From: JADJOY01 sp046331705 [NCBI: bacterium]
GTDB lineage: Bacteria; JADJOY01
Assembly: GCA_046331705.1 (NCBI GenBank)
Contig: JAXLQJ010000052.1
Span: 1-49,671, forward strand
Direction of reading: 5' to 3'
Length of the DNA: 49,671 nt
This document shows, in pieces, positions 10,946 through 19,457 of this stretch. The notes below the pieces were generated by a model that was given only the letters and a program-made list of their open reading frames with translations, did not search any database and had not been told where the DNA came from. The number at the start of each line of letters is the position of its first letter. Position 1 is the stretch's first letter. The position numbers were made by a program, and so were the translations under genes.

Positions 10946-11752
10946 TCAGCGCTTGGCCATGCGATCGAGGGTGGTGCGCTTCACCTGCTTGCGCATGAAC
11001 TCCGGTGCGACCGCGCGCACGACGTAGCCGGCGCGGATTCCTCCCGGAACCGTGACCTCGTGCTGGCCGCGTTCGAGGGCGCGGAACGTCGCTTGGATCA
11101 CTTGCTCGGGCCGGATCATCGAATCCTTGGCGACCGGAGGCATGCGGGCGCGGGCTTCGTCGTCGAAGAACTCGGTGTCGACCGCGCCCGGGCAGACCGT
11201 GAGCACGTGAACGCCTTGCTCCTCGACCTCGATCGACAGCGCCTCGGCGAGGCCGACCATCGCGAACTTGGAGGCGGCGTAACCGCTCTCGTCGGGGACG
11301 CCGATCCGCCCCGCCACCGACGCCACGAACACGATCCAGCCGCGCTTGCGCTCCACCATCGCGGGCAAGAGCGCCTTGGTGAAATAGACCGACCCCAGGA
11401 AGTTGATGCGCATCATGCGCTCGATGTCGGCGACGTCCCATTCGAGGAACCGCGCGTGCCGCCCGTAGCCGGCGTTGTTCACGAGCACGTCGACGGCGCC
11501 CCATTCCGAGCGCACCTCGTTCACCGTGGCGCGCACCTCGTCGGGACTGCCGACGTCGCAGGTGAGCACCAGTGCGCGCCGTTCGAGCGCCCGGATCTCG
11601 GAGGCGACCGCCGCCAGCTTGTCGGTCTGGCGCGCCACCAACGCGACCCGCGCTCCGCGCCGCGCCAGCTCGAGCGCCAGCAATCGACCGATGCCCTGCG
11701 AGGCGCCCGTCACCAGCGCCGTCATGCCGTCGAACGATCGAATCTTCGCCAT
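10946..11752 (-). CDS. Short-chain dehydrogenase/reductase (SDR)
   Basis: A 268-residue classical SDR. The Rossmann NAD(P) motif TGASQGIG is at 15-22, NNAG appears in LVNNAGYG, and the catalytic Ser-Tyr-Lys is seen in FVASVAG and SGYAASK. An Arg-rich stretch after the second beta strand (VALVARQTDKL) suggests NADPH preference. A basic C-terminal tail (FMRKQVKRTTLDRMAKR) is typical of membrane-associated lipid-acting members. The ATG at 11752 follows GAGGACC. It is upstream of the RND operon on the same strand with a 148-base gap, so linkage is uncertain. Substrate unknown. Confidence 0.92.
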   Translation of the reverse strand: MAKIRSFDGMTALVTGASQGIGRLLALELARRGARVALVARQTDKLAAVASEIRALERRALVLTCDVGSPDEVRATVNEVRSEWGAVDVLVNNAGYGRHARFLEWDVADIERMMRINFLGSVYFTKALLPAMVERKRGWIVFVASVAGRIGVPDESGYAASKFAMVGLAEALSIEVEEQGVHVLTVCPGAVDTEFFDDEARARMPPVAKDSMIRPEQVIQATFRALERGQHEVTVPGGIRAGYVVRAVAPEFMRKQVKRTTLDRMAKR

Positions 11753-11895
11753 GGGGTCCTCGGGCTGCGGGGTGGATAGCGGTTCTACCGGTCGCGGGCG
11801 CAGGTCTCAACCGATGCCCCGGACCCCGTCCTCTTGGTAGGCTCGTGGGGACGCCCGTCGCACGGGCGGCGATCCCACGCAGACCGAGGGCCGGA

Positions 11896-14223
11896 ATGTC
11901 GACGCACCCCGCTCTTCCTTCGACCCGCGCGCGTCTCGCGCTCGTTGGTGCCGCGCTCGTGCTCGCGCTCGCGAGCGCTTGCACCCACACCCCGGATCCC
12001 AACCCGGGCCCGCTCGGAAAGCACGTCGATCCGTTCGTCGGCACCGGCGGCGTCCCGTGGGCGCAAGCGATGCTCTTTCCCGGCCCGACGATGCCGTTCG
12101 GCATGGTGCGGCTGAGCCCCGACACGTGCTTCCCGGGTGGGCTCACCATCGGCAGCATGGCGACCGCGGGCTATTGGGAGGGGCACGCAGCCACGTTCGG
12201 CTTCAGTCATACGCGGCTCTCCGGCACCGGCTCCTCGGCGGGTGGCCAGTTCCGAGTGCGCCCGTCGATCGGCGACGCGTCGCCGATCGGCCGCGACACC
12301 CATCCGCTCGCGATGTCGCACACCGACGAGAAGGCGTCTCCGGGCTACTACGGCACCTGGCTGCCCGACGTCTCGACGCTGGTCGAGCTGACGGCGAGCA
12401 CCCACGTGGGAGTGCACCGGTACACCTTCCCGGTGGCACAGGAGGGGCATCTCTGGATCGACGCGACCAGCGCCATCAACGGCGGCCACTCGACCGAGGG
12501 TCATGTGGAGGTGCGCCAGGGCGATCAGGAGGTCGTCGGCGAGGCGCGGGTGTTCGCAGGGTTCTACAGCGGGCTCAAGGGCTATTTCGTGGCGCGCTTC
12601 AGCGCGCCGTTCGCGACCGTCGCGACCTGGCAGGGCGGCGATCTCGAGGCGGGTCGGACCGTGGTCGATGGTGACGACGTGGGTGCCGACGTCGCGTTCG
12701 CGGCGCCGGCCTCCACCACGAGCGGCGCGGTGGTGGAAGTCCAGATCGGACTGAGCTTCGTGTCGCTCGCCAACGCCCGCGCCAACCTCGACGCCGAAAC
12801 CGGCGGCAAGTCGTTCGATGAGGTCTACGGCGAGGCGCGCGATGCCTGGGAGGCGGCGCTCGGGAAGATCGCGGTCGAGAGCGCGGACGACTCCGTGCTC
12901 ACCAACTTCTACACGTCGCTCTACCACTCGCTGATCATGCCCACCGATTTCACCGACGTGACTGGCGAGTACCTGGGCTTCGGCGCGCAGGTGGGAATCG
13001 CCGACGACTTCACGTACCGCACCGACCTGTCGATCTGGGACACCTTCCGCACCGAGCACCCGCTGCTCAACCTGATCGCGCCCGACGTTCAGCGCGACAG
13101 CCTGAAAAGCCTGGTGCGGATGGCGCGGATCGGCGGCACGCTGCCGCGCTGGCCGGCGGCGGATCACTACACCGGGTCGATGTTCGGCACACCCGCGGAC
13201 ATGGTGGTCGCCGAGTCGTACCTGAAGGGGCTCACCGACTTCGAGGCAGACGAGGCGTTCTCGTACATGAAGCTCACGGCGCTCGGCCCAGCGCCTGCGG
13301 GCGCGGACGGGCGGGAAGGAATCGAGCGCTGCCTGGCGCTCGGTTATTGCCCCAACGACGAGATGGACGAGTCGGTGGCCCGCACCCTCGAGTTCGCGTG
13401 GGCGGACGCGGCGATCTCCGGTCTGGCCACGGCGCTCGGCGAGCCGGACGACGCGGCACTCTTCGCGGACCACGCCCAGCACTACCGGAACCTCTGGAAC
13501 CCCGCCACGCGCTACTTCGATCAGCGCAACGCCGACGGCACCTTCTTCGAGCCGCTCTTGGTCGACTTCACGACCTACGTCGACGCGCTCTTCGGCAACT
13601 ACTACCTGCGCGGCTACGTCGAGGGCAGCCCGCGGCAATGGCGCTGGTCGGTGCCGCACGACCCGCAAGGGATGATCTCGCTCTTCGGCGGCAACGACGC
13701 GTTCGTGAGCGAGCTGGAAACGTTCATGGAGCAGGCGAGCCCCACGCGCGCCGCCGTCTATCCCGGCTCCGCCTACTGGCACGGCAACCAGCACGACATC
13801 CACGCGATCTATCTCTTCGACGAAGCGGGCCGCCCCGACCTCACGCAGCGATGGGTGCGCTGGGCGCTCACCGATCGCTACGCCGCGACCAGCGACGGCC
13901 TCGACGGCAACGACGACGGCGGCACGCTCTCCGCGTGGTACGTGCTCTCGGCGATGGGTTTCTACCCGGTGGGCGGCACCGACAAGTACTGGGTGGGCGC
14001 ACCGCTCGTCGATCGCGCCGAGCTGGTGCTACCGAGCGGCGAGAAGCTCATCGTGATCGCCGACAACCAGGCCCCCGAGAACGCCTACGTGCAGAGCGTG
14101 ACGCTCGACGGAGCGCCGCTTTGCGAGCCCACGTTCCGGCACGCAGCGATCGCCGACGGCGCCACCTTCCGCTTCCAGATGGGCCCCGCCGCCGCCCCCA
14201 ACGGCGGCTTCGACTGCGGGTGA
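11896..14223 (+). CDS. GH92 alpha-mannosidase-like secreted lipoprotein
   Basis: A 775-residue member of glycoside hydrolase family 92, calcium-dependent exo-alpha-mannosidases. A lipoprotein signal ends LASAC (anchor C29). The mature start HVDPFVGTGG is diagnostic, followed by GMVRLSPDT, FSHTRLSGTG, the catalytic-domain segment SIWDTFRTEHPL, the SVPHDPQGMISLFGG stretch and GNDDGGTLSAWYVLSAMG, which carries the acidic base residues. Length matches single-domain GH92. The ATG at 11896 follows GAGGGCCGGA; the frame runs 108 codons further upstream through sequence antisense to the SDR start. It is monocistronic. Fungal or plant mannan debris is the likely substrate, as inference. Confidence 0.93.
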   Translation: MSTHPALPSTRARLALVGAALVLALASACTHTPDPNPGPLGKHVDPFVGTGGVPWAQAMLFPGPTMPFGMVRLSPDTCFPGGLTIGSMATAGYWEGHAATFGFSHTRLSGTGSSAGGQFRVRPSIGDASPIGRDTHPLAMSHTDEKASPGYYGTWLPDVSTLVELTASTHVGVHRYTFPVAQEGHLWIDATSAINGGHSTEGHVEVRQGDQEVVGEARVFAGFYSGLKGYFVARFSAPFATVATWQGGDLEAGRTVVDGDDVGADVAFAAPASTTSGAVVEVQIGLSFVSLANARANLDAETGGKSFDEVYGEARDAWEAALGKIAVESADDSVLTNFYTSLYHSLIMPTDFTDVTGEYLGFGAQVGIADDFTYRTDLSIWDTFRTEHPLLNLIAPDVQRDSLKSLVRMARIGGTLPRWPAADHYTGSMFGTPADMVVAESYLKGLTDFEADEAFSYMKLTALGPAPAGADGREGIERCLALGYCPNDEMDESVARTLEFAWADAAISGLATALGEPDDAALFADHAQHYRNLWNPATRYFDQRNADGTFFEPLLVDFTTYVDALFGNYYLRGYVEGSPRQWRWSVPHDPQGMISLFGGNDAFVSELETFMEQASPTRAAVYPGSAYWHGNQHDIHAIYLFDEAGRPDLTQRWVRWALTDRYAATSDGLDGNDDGGTLSAWYVLSAMGFYPVGGTDKYWVGAPLVDRAELVLPSGEKLIVIADNQAPENAYVQSVTLDGAPLCEPTFRHAAIADGATFRFQMGPAAAPNGGFDCG

Positions 14224-14331
14224 GCGGCTTGGTCGCGTCCGTAGTTCGTAGGGGCGGGCTTCACGGCGCGCCGTACGATTTCGGCGCGGGTCGATCCGGA
14301 TCGTAAGCAGTCGTCCGACGCGACGCGGCCG

Positions 14332-14664
14332 TCAGCCGTGCGCGTTGCTTGTTGGATCACTCAACGTCACGCCGGCATGGCGTTCGGCGAACATGCGCAG
14401 GAAGGCGTCGCCCTCGTCCGACTCCGAGAGCAGGCTCAGCCCGATCCTGCTCTCGTGGCTCACGAGAAGCTTGAGCTCGCCGCGAACGAAGTCTGGGAGC
14501 AGTGCCTCTCCTGCGCCGAGAATCCAGCGTCCCTCGGAGCAAAATCCGTATCGGAGCCGTAACAGGACGTGCAGGCGGATCCAATCGAACAAGCCCGCAC
14601 GCCGCACCACCAGCACGAGGTGGCCGTTTGCCGCCGTGCCGAGGTGTGTGCGCTTGAATCGCAT
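14332..14664 (-). CDS. Hypothetical protein, 110 residues
   Basis: A short ORF I do not recognise. It has an ATG at 14664 with AGGA just upstream. The protein has an amphipathic core (HLVLVVRRAGLFDWIRLHVLLRLRYGF) and an acidic C-terminal third. Composition looks more natural than either overlapping plus-strand frame, which is why this strand is chosen. It is divergent from the DUF222-HNH gene across a 163-base region (14665-14827) that is less GC-rich than its surroundings. It could be accessory DNA carried in with the nuclease genes. Confidence 0.5.
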   Translation of the reverse strand: MRFKRTHLGTAANGHLVLVVRRAGLFDWIRLHVLLRLRYGFCSEGRWILGAGEALLPDFVRGELKLLVSHESRIGLSLLSESDEGDAFLRMFAERHAGVTLSDPTSNAHG

Positions 14665-14791
14665 GGTCCTGGCATTTCGGCGCCGATGGGACCCGGCACG
14701 GGCTTGGATCCGCGCCGGTCACCTTCGGACGGAGGGCTCGCTCCCGCGCAAGACTCCTGGCTGTGTCGATCTCGTCATTGCGAGATCGATG

Positions 14792-14821
14792 TTGCCGATT
14801 TCGGTCGGTTTCATGTATAGT
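14792..14821 (+). promoter_or_regulatory. Candidate sigma-70-type promoter of the DUF222-HNH gene (leaderless)
   Basis: TTGCCG (14792-14797) and TATAGT (14816-14821) are separated by 18 bases. The expected start, about seven bases past the -10 box, coincides with the ATG at 14828, which has no Shine-Dalgarno sequence. This argues for a leaderless transcript and for that ATG over the in-frame ATG at 14813. Confidence 0.45.
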
Positions 14822-14827
14822 GAACGT

Positions 14828-16198
14828 ATGATCACATATCGCGGTGCGGGTGAAGATCGATCGCGAAGACCGGATATCGTCGGGAGAGAGCGAGTCGATC
14901 TCGCTTGCCGGACGGACGAGGGGATCTGTGACGAGATCACGACTCTTGCGGCTCAGATCAGTGCGGCTACCTATCGGTTCCTCGTTCTGGTCTCCGAGCT
15001 GGATCGGCGGCGGCCGTGGGGTGGGGACGGGATCGTGTCCACGGCGCACTGGTTGCGCGTTCGCTGCGGTATCGATCGGGTCGCGGCGCACGAGAAGGTG
15101 CGTGTGGCGCGAGCGCTGGATTCCCTGCCGCACGTTTCCGAGGCGTTCGCCCGCGGCCAGCTCAGCTACTCGAAGGTTCGTGCCATCACTCGGGTCGCGA
15201 CACCCGAGAACGAGGAGTCGCTCGCCGGCGCGGCGCGATTCGGCACCGCGGATCACGTCGAGAAGCTCGTCCGGCTCCATCGGCGTGTCGACCGGCAGCG
15301 CGAGGCGGCGGCCACGGCCGAGAGCCATGCCAAGAGGTTGCTGCGTTATTGGCAGAACGCCGACGGTTCGATCGGGTTCGAAGGCCGATTGCCGGCGGAG
15401 CAGGGCGCCGTGTTCGTCAACGCCCTTGCCGCGGCGCGCGACGCGCTGCAGGTGTTTCCAGCTGAAAACACCGCCGAGCCTGCCGAGGCTCGGAATGCGG
15501 ACGCGCTGCTGGTTCTCGCCGAGACCACGCTCGCACACGGTCCCACGGCCCAGGACGGTGGCGATCGGTACGTCGTGAGCGTCCACGTGACCGACACCGT
15601 TCTCACCGCCGAGGGCGATGGCCCTCCACCGGAGCTGGGCGACGGGACCCCGATCGCGGCCGAGACCGCACGGCGAATTGCCTGTGATTGCAGCCGGGTC
15701 TGTGTTCACGAGGGCGAGGGAGGCGAGATCCTGAGCGTCGGCCGTCGCACGCGACAGGTGCCCGCGGCGATTCGCCGTGCGCTGCGTGCTCGCGATCGAA
15801 AGTGTGCGTTCCCCGGGTGCATGAACAGCCGTTTCGTCGATGCCCACCACATCCAGCATTGGGTGGATGGCGGCGAGACGAAGCTCTCGAACCTCGTTCT
15901 CCTGTGCCGTCGCCACCACGGGGTGGTGCACGAGGGCGGCTGGCGCATCGAGCGCGTGGGCTCGGAGAACCGCTTCGTTGCTCCCCGTGGAGGGGTGCTC
16001 GCAGTCCCGACCGTCCACGGCGACGAGCACCTCGGGGCCGCGGAGCAGCTCGCGCGCGAGCACGAATCACGCGGGCTCGTCATCGGGCGCGACACGATCA
16101 TCCCCGAGTGGCGCGGCGAGCGGATCCTCTGGCACTGGGCGATCGACAACCTTCTCGATCGCAGCGGGGGGCGAAATCCGGTCGTGGGCCTGAGTTGA
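14828..16198 (+). CDS. DUF222 domain HNH endonuclease (13E12-repeat type)
   Basis: A 456-residue protein with the N-terminal DUF222 helical domain (about 30-200, including STAHWLRVRCGIDRVAAHEKV and LSYSKVRAI). A C-terminal HNH nuclease follows: metal-knuckle cysteines in CAFPGC, catalytic DAHHIQHW, then LVLLCRRHH. Such genes are often multicopy, poorly understood and thought to be mobile or phage-related. The start at 14828 is chosen because a -10-like TATAGT ends six bases before it. In-frame ATGs at 14789 and 14813 are alternatives. The next gene (Uma2) follows after 31 bases on the same strand, and the upstream intergenic DNA is unusually AT-rich for this genome, which may indicate transfer. 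Confidence 0.9.
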   Translation: MITYRGAGEDRSRRPDIVGRERVDLACRTDEGICDEITTLAAQISAATYRFLVLVSELDRRRPWGGDGIVSTAHWLRVRCGIDRVAAHEKVRVARALDSLPHVSEAFARGQLSYSKVRAITRVATPENEESLAGAARFGTADHVEKLVRLHRRVDRQREAAATAESHAKRLLRYWQNADGSIGFEGRLPAEQGAVFVNALAAARDALQVFPAENTAEPAEARNADALLVLAETTLAHGPTAQDGGDRYVVSVHVTDTVLTAEGDGPPPELGDGTPIAAETARRIACDCSRVCVHEGEGGEILSVGRRTRQVPAAIRRALRARDRKCAFPGCMNSRFVDAHHIQHWVDGGETKLSNLVLLCRRHHGVVHEGGWRIERVGSENRFVAPRGGVLAVPTVHGDEHLGAAEQLAREHESRGLVIGRDTIIPEWRGERILWHWAIDNLLDRSGGRNPVVGLS

Positions 16199-16229
16199 CC
16201 CCCTCGATGGTGCGGCGGATCATGAGCAC

Positions 16230-16826
16230 ATGGCCAAGCGGGCTCCTGGAATGAAGTCCACCGCACCGATCGAGTGGGAGCAGTTCGTTGCGCTCGACGA
16301 GGACGATCCTCGTGAGCTCATCGACGGGGAGCTGGTGGAGGTCGAGGTGCCGAGCAAGATCCACGAGTGGATCGTTACGTGCCTCGTCTCGCTCTTGTGG
16401 ACCTGGGCGCGTGCGCACGGTGGGCTCGCGCTCGCCTCGGGCTACAAGGTGAGGATCACCGCAAGGCGTGCCGTCATGCCCGACGTTCAGTTCTTCCGGA
16501 AGGGTCGCGAGAGTGTCGGTGGAGACGATGGACTGACCGAGGGGGCACCGGACCTGGTGGTCGAGGTCGTGTCGAAGGCGTCACGCCGACACGATCGGGT
16601 GCGAAAGCTCGAGTGGTATCGCGAGATCCGAGTACCCGAATACTGGATCGTCGATCCCGAGGATCGGACGCTGGAACGGCTCGTGTTGGAGCGAGGCTCG
16701 TATCGGATGGCTGCAGCGCTCGCCGAGGAGGCCGTGTTTCGACCGGACTCGTTCCCGGGGCTTGCGATCGAGCTTGCGCAGCTCTGGACGCTGCCAGGTG
16801 CGGGCCGCAGCAAGTCGCCGCGCTGA
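16230..16826 (+). CDS. Uma2-family (DUF820) PD-(D/E)XK nuclease-fold protein
   Basis: A 198-residue Uma2 protein, a restriction-endonuclease-fold family that is abundant but of unclear role. Family marks are RELIDGELVEVEVPSKIHE near the start, the catalytic Asp in MPDVQFF, and Glu plus Lys in PDLVVEVVSKASRRHDRVRK, then WYREIRVPEYWIVDPEDR. No good ribosome site precedes the ATG at 16230; ATG 16251 is an alternative. The 31-base spacing to the HNH gene suggests co-transcription. It converges on the broken GHKL ATPase gene with 38 bases between stops. Confidence 0.9.
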   Translation: MAKRAPGMKSTAPIEWEQFVALDEDDPRELIDGELVEVEVPSKIHEWIVTCLVSLLWTWARAHGGLALASGYKVRITARRAVMPDVQFFRKGRESVGGDDGLTEGAPDLVVEVVSKASRRHDRVRKLEWYREIRVPEYWIVDPEDRTLERLVLERGSYRMAAALAEEAVFRPDSFPGLAIELAQLWTLPGAGRSKSPR

Positions 16827-16864
16827 GCGGGTCTCCGCGAGGATTGCGCGTCGCCGCGAGTTCC

Positions 16865-18299
16865 TCAGGCACGCGACCGGCGCTTCGCACGGGAGCGGAC
16901 GCCGCGTGGCTTGTCGAGGCTTTCGCCCCAGCGAGCGAGGAACGCGCTGACGAAGCTCTGCGCTTGCGCGGGCTCGACGGCGAGCGAGCCGAGCGCCATC
17001 GCGACGGTGAGGGCGAGGTGGTAGCCCTCGGAGCGGGAGACGGCGGCGCGCTTGTAGGCCGGGTGCGCCTCGTTCACCCACACCGTGGACTCGACCAGCC
17101 GGCCGAGATCGTCGCTTTCGGGGCGATTCTCGAATTGGATGGCGAGTCCGTAGCGCATGGGACGCTTGGCCCCGGGCTTGGCGGGCAGCAGTCCCTGACC
17201 TTCGGCGTGCTCGGGCGGTTGGGTGGGAGGTGACGGCGGTGGTTCCGTGCCCAACGGAGCAGGTGCCGCGGGCTCGTCGCCGCTCGGGGTGACGTCGCTC
17301 GCCGCGTCCGTCGACGACGTGCTTTCGGGCCCAGCGAGAGGTGCGTCCGGCAGCGGTAGCTCTCCGGGATGGGTCGCCACCGGAAGCGGTGCGCCGTGCG
17401 GGTCGGGTCGCCCCATCGGCAGCTTCTTCTGGCCGCCTCGATAGCGCTCGACCAGCGTCGCCAGCAGCGGGAAATCGTCGGCGAGATCGACGAGCACCGA
17501 TTCGAGATCGCGCTCCAGCGGACGGGTCTTCTTGCGGCGCGACTCTTCGTCCGGTTCGCGAGCCTCGCCCCACTCGCCGAGCTGCGCCGAGACGGCTTCC
17601 TGGATGGACTTGCGATAGGCGAGGTATGTGGCACCGCGGTTTCCGGTGCGCAGGAAATCCGCTGCGCACCGTGATCGCCCAGCGCTCGCCGCCGTCCGCG
17701 ACCCGCGCCAGCTCGCGACCGTTCACCGCGAAGGTGATGCCGTGGGGATAGTGATCGGCGAGCATGTCGCGGAAGCCGCCGTCGAGCAGCGGCTGGAAGT
17801 GGCGCTGCAGCGTGGCCTCGAGGTAGCCCGGCTCGAGGAGCGGCGAGAGCGGATTCTTGAGCTTGAGCGGTACGGCCGTCCCCCGTTGGGTGACCAGCCC
17901 CAGCGGCGGCAGCCAGCGCCACGGCGCCTTGTGGCGCGAAGCGAGGTGCCACGCCGTGGCGATGTGCTGGCTCGCGCGTCGTGTTTCCGTGACGACCTCG
18001 TCGCAGAGCAGCAAGCCGAGCTTGATGCCGACTCCGGCGAAGCCGATGCCCTGGCCACGAGCCTTGGTGCTCGCGGCGAGATCGTGGAAGTGACGCAGGT
18101 CGCGCCGCACCATGCCCGAGCCGTCGTCGATCACCGTGAGCGAGGGCCCCGCGGGATCGGTCAGGAAGGAGATGTGCGTGGCACCGGAGTCGAGCGAGTT
18201 GGCGACGATCTCGGTGAGGATCGTTTCCTCGAGCGCGCCGGGATAGGCATCGCGCAAGTCCTCGAGCAGGTGCAGCAGGTCGACTCGGGTCTCACCCAC
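16865..18299 (-). pseudogene. GHKL (Hsp90/MutL-fold) ATPase gene interrupted by a one-base frameshift
   Basis: Reading from the GTG at 18299 (GAGG site upstream), the first about 214 codons give a GHKL ATPase. The N-box is EIVANSLDSG (E30, N34), followed by DDGSGM (58-63) and glycine lid GIGFAGVGIKLG (84-95). Near 17655-17657 (AAA on the plus strand) the frame shifts. Dropping one base restores RSGFLRTGNRGATYLAYRKS and continues without a stop to 16865, giving about 477 residues. The second half has a Pro/Ala-rich linker and a conserved-looking end (LAIQFENRPES, then ARWGESLDKPRG). The start lies 10 bases after the phosphatase gene. It may be a true pseudogene, a sequencing slip or a recoded gene. 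No family name beyond GHKL is claimed. Confidence 0.75.
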
Positions 18300-18309
18300 G
18301 ACGGCCTCG

Positions 18310-19350
18310 TCAGTTCGCCGAGTCGACGAGCACTTCTTCGCCGAAGGCGCCGTCGTGGGTGGGGTCGTCGTTGACCGAGTTTCGGGCGCGCTGCACGCGA
18401 ACCGGGCGCGCGCCGGCGGCGAGCGAGTCGCGGATGTCGCCGTCCGAGTCGCCGTAGCTCACCGCGGCGTGGACCTGCTTGAACGCGTCGACCTTGGGAT
18501 TGCGGTCGGTGAAGATGACGGGCTCCATCCCCGCGAGATCGAAGGTCTTCGCGATGAGCTCGGTCACCTTCTCGCTGCCGGTCCGCACGCGCTTGGTGAC
18601 GAAGTGGATGCGATCGCCGCGCATCTTGTGGAGCTTGATGAGCTCCACGGCGATCCATTTCTTCACGCTCCACTGATCGAGCTCGTTGTTCATCTTGCTC
18701 CAGAACTCCCGAAAGCGGCGGCGCGCGTCGTCCGACGGCAGGTCCGCCTCGCGAACCGGCGCGCCGGCTTTCACGACCTCGGCGCCGTAGGTTCGCGTTC
18801 CCCATTGGAACCCCGGGCTCGTGAAGAGCACGGTGTCGTCGACGTCGAAGACCACGTCGAGCGGCGCGGGTGGCAACGTGGCGGCGAGGGTCGCGAGATC
18901 CGTCCAGCGAATGCCGTCGCGGTGCCGAGCCATGGAGTGCGCGCACGGCATGGACGCGCCTTCGTGACACGGCATCTCGCCCTTCGCCTCGTGGCCGGGC
19001 TCGTGGTCGCACGGCATCGGCTCGCCGTCGCCGCCGTGTGCGCCCGGGGCGGAGTGGTCGCACGGTTCGCCGTCGGAATGTCCGCACGGCTTGCCGTCGG
19101 GCTCGTCACACGGTTTCTCGTCGTGGTGCGGACACGGCTCGCCGTGGTCGCTGCATGGCCCGGGTGCATCGCCATGATGCGCCCCCATGCACGGATGATC
19201 GCCGCCGCACGGCATCGCGTGGGGCGGCGGAGGCGCGTGGGGCGCCATCGGGGCCAGCGGCGGGCGTGGGCCGCACGCGACGGCGCAAGCGAGAATCGCC
19301 AGCGCCACGATGGACCGCGCGGATCGGATGCAGGGAAGGGAATGGAGCAT
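18310..19350 (-). CDS. AphA-like class B acid phosphatase lipoprotein with Pro-Cys/His-rich insert
   Basis: A 346-residue HAD-superfamily class B acid phosphatase. The catalytic core is AphA-like: FDVDDTVLFTSPGF (nucleophile D169, D171), IHFVTKR, VIFTDRNPK, YGDSDGDI (299-306) and the AFGEEVLVDS end. The signal peptide ends AVAC (C26), so it is surface or periplasmic. Between the signal and the enzyme, residues about 38-143 form a Gly/Asp/Glu/His-rich segment with ten cysteines (48, 54, 66, 73, 81, 89, 97, 114, 128, 136). Every one is preceded by proline, and about sixteen histidines are interspersed. This looks like a metal-chelating linker and is absent from E. coli AphA. It precedes the GHKL ATPase gene by 10 bases. 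Confidence 0.88.
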   Translation of the reverse strand: MLHSLPCIRSARSIVALAILACAVACGPRPPLAPMAPHAPPPPHAMPCGGDHPCMGAHHGDAPGPCSDHGEPCPHHDEKPCDEPDGKPCGHSDGEPCDHSAPGAHGGDGEPMPCDHEPGHEAKGEMPCHEGASMPCAHSMARHRDGIRWTDLATLAATLPPAPLDVVFDVDDTVLFTSPGFQWGTRTYGAEVVKAGAPVREADLPSDDARRRFREFWSKMNNELDQWSVKKWIAVELIKLHKMRGDRIHFVTKRVRTGSEKVTELIAKTFDLAGMEPVIFTDRNPKVDAFKQVHAAVSYGDSDGDIRDSLAAGARPVRVQRARNSVNDDPTHDGAFGEEVLVDSAN

Positions 19351-19457
19351 GGTGGTCCTCGATGGGTGAGCGGGACGTGCACGAGTCGGATCGAGACTGT
19401 CTCAGGACCTCGACCCCATTCAACGGGACGAATGCGGAGCAGGCGCGGAGGCATGGG

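Noticed and set aside
11785-13803. A 672-codon minus-strand frame opposite GH92
   Set aside because: It is a shadow of the GH92 gene, which shows diagnostic motifs over its full length.
14236-14280. GTAGGGGCGGGCTTCAC-type sequence after the GH92 gene, resembling dispersed intergenic repeats
   Set aside because: Only one copy was seen in this window, so a repeat cannot be claimed.
14345-14827. N-terminal extension of the DUF222-HNH frame back to 14345
   Set aside because: The added residues resemble no domain and cross a low-GC promoter-like region. A promoter fits the ATG at 14828.
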